Shown one piece after another: positions 30,956 through 31,312 of a DNA stretch of 31,312 nt. The number at the start of each line of letters is the position of its first letter. Within the stretch, counting starts at the first letter, position 1. The stretch is from Arthrobacter sp. (GTDB lineage Bacteria; Actinomycetota; Actinomycetes; Actinomycetales; Micrococcaceae). The notes beneath the pieces were generated by a model that was not told the DNA's origin, did no database searches, and saw only the letters and a program-made list of their open reading frames with translations. Made by a program: the position numbers and the translations under genes. The stretch is taken from the NCBI GenBank assembly GCA_025464925.1, contig JAODMS010000017.1, forward strand, positions 1-31,312, given 5' to 3'.

Positions 30956-31094
30956 GAAAGTTCCTTACCGGCTAGATGTAGTACCTGCCGTTGGGAAGGG
31001 TCCGCGGGCTAAGCAGCAGACTGTACAACTGACAGGTTCTTACTTTGACGTAAAACGTTCCTTAACAGGGTACCGCCTATCCGGGGCACACCAT

Positions 31095-31130
31095 GACCGG
31101 GGCCGAGGCACGGGGCCAGGGGCCCCGGTC
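31095..31130. terminator. GC-rich hairpin after the HTH gene
   Basis: GACCGGGGCC (31095-31104) pairs perfectly with GGCCCCGGTC (31121-31130) across 16 bases. It lies about 18 bases beyond the HTH stop codon. No T-tract follows, so terminator activity is uncertain. Between it and bS22 (30956-31094) lies an AT-richer stretch that may hold the bS22 promoter. Confidence 0.5.
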
Positions 31131-31147
31131 CAACAGGCACGCAGGAT

Positions 31148-31312
31148 CTAACCGGTTTCGGTGCGGCCGTCCACCACGGCACCCTTGAGGTACTGTTCGA
31201 CGGCGCTTTCCGGCACCCGGTACGAGCGGCCGAACCGGACCGCGGGCATCTCACCGGAGTGGACGAGGCGATACACCGTCATTTTGGACACCCGCATAAG
31301 CTCCGCGACTTC
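31148..31312 (-). CDS. Excisionase/BldC-like helix-turn-helix protein, 5' end outside the window
   Basis: The frame is open to the window edge and gives the last 54 residues. The segment EVAELMRVSKMTVYRLVHSG, followed by MPAVRFGRSYRVPESAVEQYL, is a MerR/excisionase-type winged HTH domain. It matches the small actinobacterial DNA-binding protein encoded beside bS22 (M. tuberculosis Rv0500A). Despite the excisionase label, no phage or integrase genes are near, so it is likely a conserved regulator. Its target is unknown. Confidence 0.88.
   Translation of the reverse strand, partial: EVAELMRVSKMTVYRLVHSGEMPAVRFGRSYRVPESAVEQYLKGAVVDGRTETG

Noticed and set aside
31148..31312. Excisionase-like HTH as a sign of an integrated element
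   Set aside because: No integrase, attachment site or phage gene is nearby, and the HTH gene sits in a conserved position next to bS22.

Overview
The window is high-GC actinobacterial DNA that looks like the chromosome of a Micrococcaceae member (Arthrobacter or Pseudarthrobacter type). The reasons are dense GC-rich coding, GTG starts, TANNNT -10 boxes placed six bases before start codons, a menaquinone rather than ubiquinone pathway, System II cytochrome c maturation, a DUF6480 protein, and bS22 next to a BldC/excisionase-like HTH gene. I see no rRNA, tRNA, insertion sequence, phage gene or CRISPR array. No gap between genes exceeds about 280 bases.

Left part (1-13.5 kb): a truncated ImmA/IrrE-type metallopeptidase is coupled to a MAB_1171c-like membrane protein. 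A glyoxalase-fold protein follows. Then come pieces of aerobic phenylacetate catabolism: paaZ and, divergently, a PaaI thioesterase; further on, a thiolase - enoyl-CoA hydratase - 3-hydroxyacyl-CoA dehydrogenase operon. Each block has one near-identical PaaR/TetR-type operator in front of it (3969-3990 and 12251-12272), so the two are probably one regulon. Between them lie genes for exported or surface proteins: a tyrosine phosphatase, an LPXTG-anchored S1 protease, an SGNH hydrolase and a DUF6480 membrane protein. An SRPBCC protein and a pentapeptide-repeat protein form a coupled pair at 12.3-13.5 kb.

Middle (13.6-22 kb): a CsbD stress protein, an APC amino-acid permease, a CPBP protease, a second glyoxalase-like protein, then menB-menE-menA of menaquinone synthesis. 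Two small membrane proteins (DUF4229 and PLDc_N type) are divergent. A 31-bp tandem repeat and a decayed DUF559/AbiEi-like pseudogene follow.

Right part (22-31.3 kb): a tightly packed minus-strand operon for cytochrome c maturation (histidine phosphatase, TlpA/ResA-like lipoprotein, ccdA, resB, ccsB), YceI, a membrane protein with YGQNAPQ repeats, the redox repressor rex, a glutaredoxin-like protein, a SerB-like HAD phosphatase, the 32-residue ribosomal protein bS22 and a truncated HTH gene. Much of 17-31 kb matches, from memory, the gene neighbourhood of Mycobacterium tuberculosis Rv0500A to Rv0548c, so it reads as an old conserved actinobacterial respiration block rather than an island.

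The most useful observations are the paired PaaR-type operators, at least eight genes with a strict leaderless promoter geometry, the unusual anchored protease, the 22-bp perfect inverted repeat downstream of the permease, the broken DUF559 gene, and the very short bS22 gene. I did not find convincing evidence of a wholly new system.
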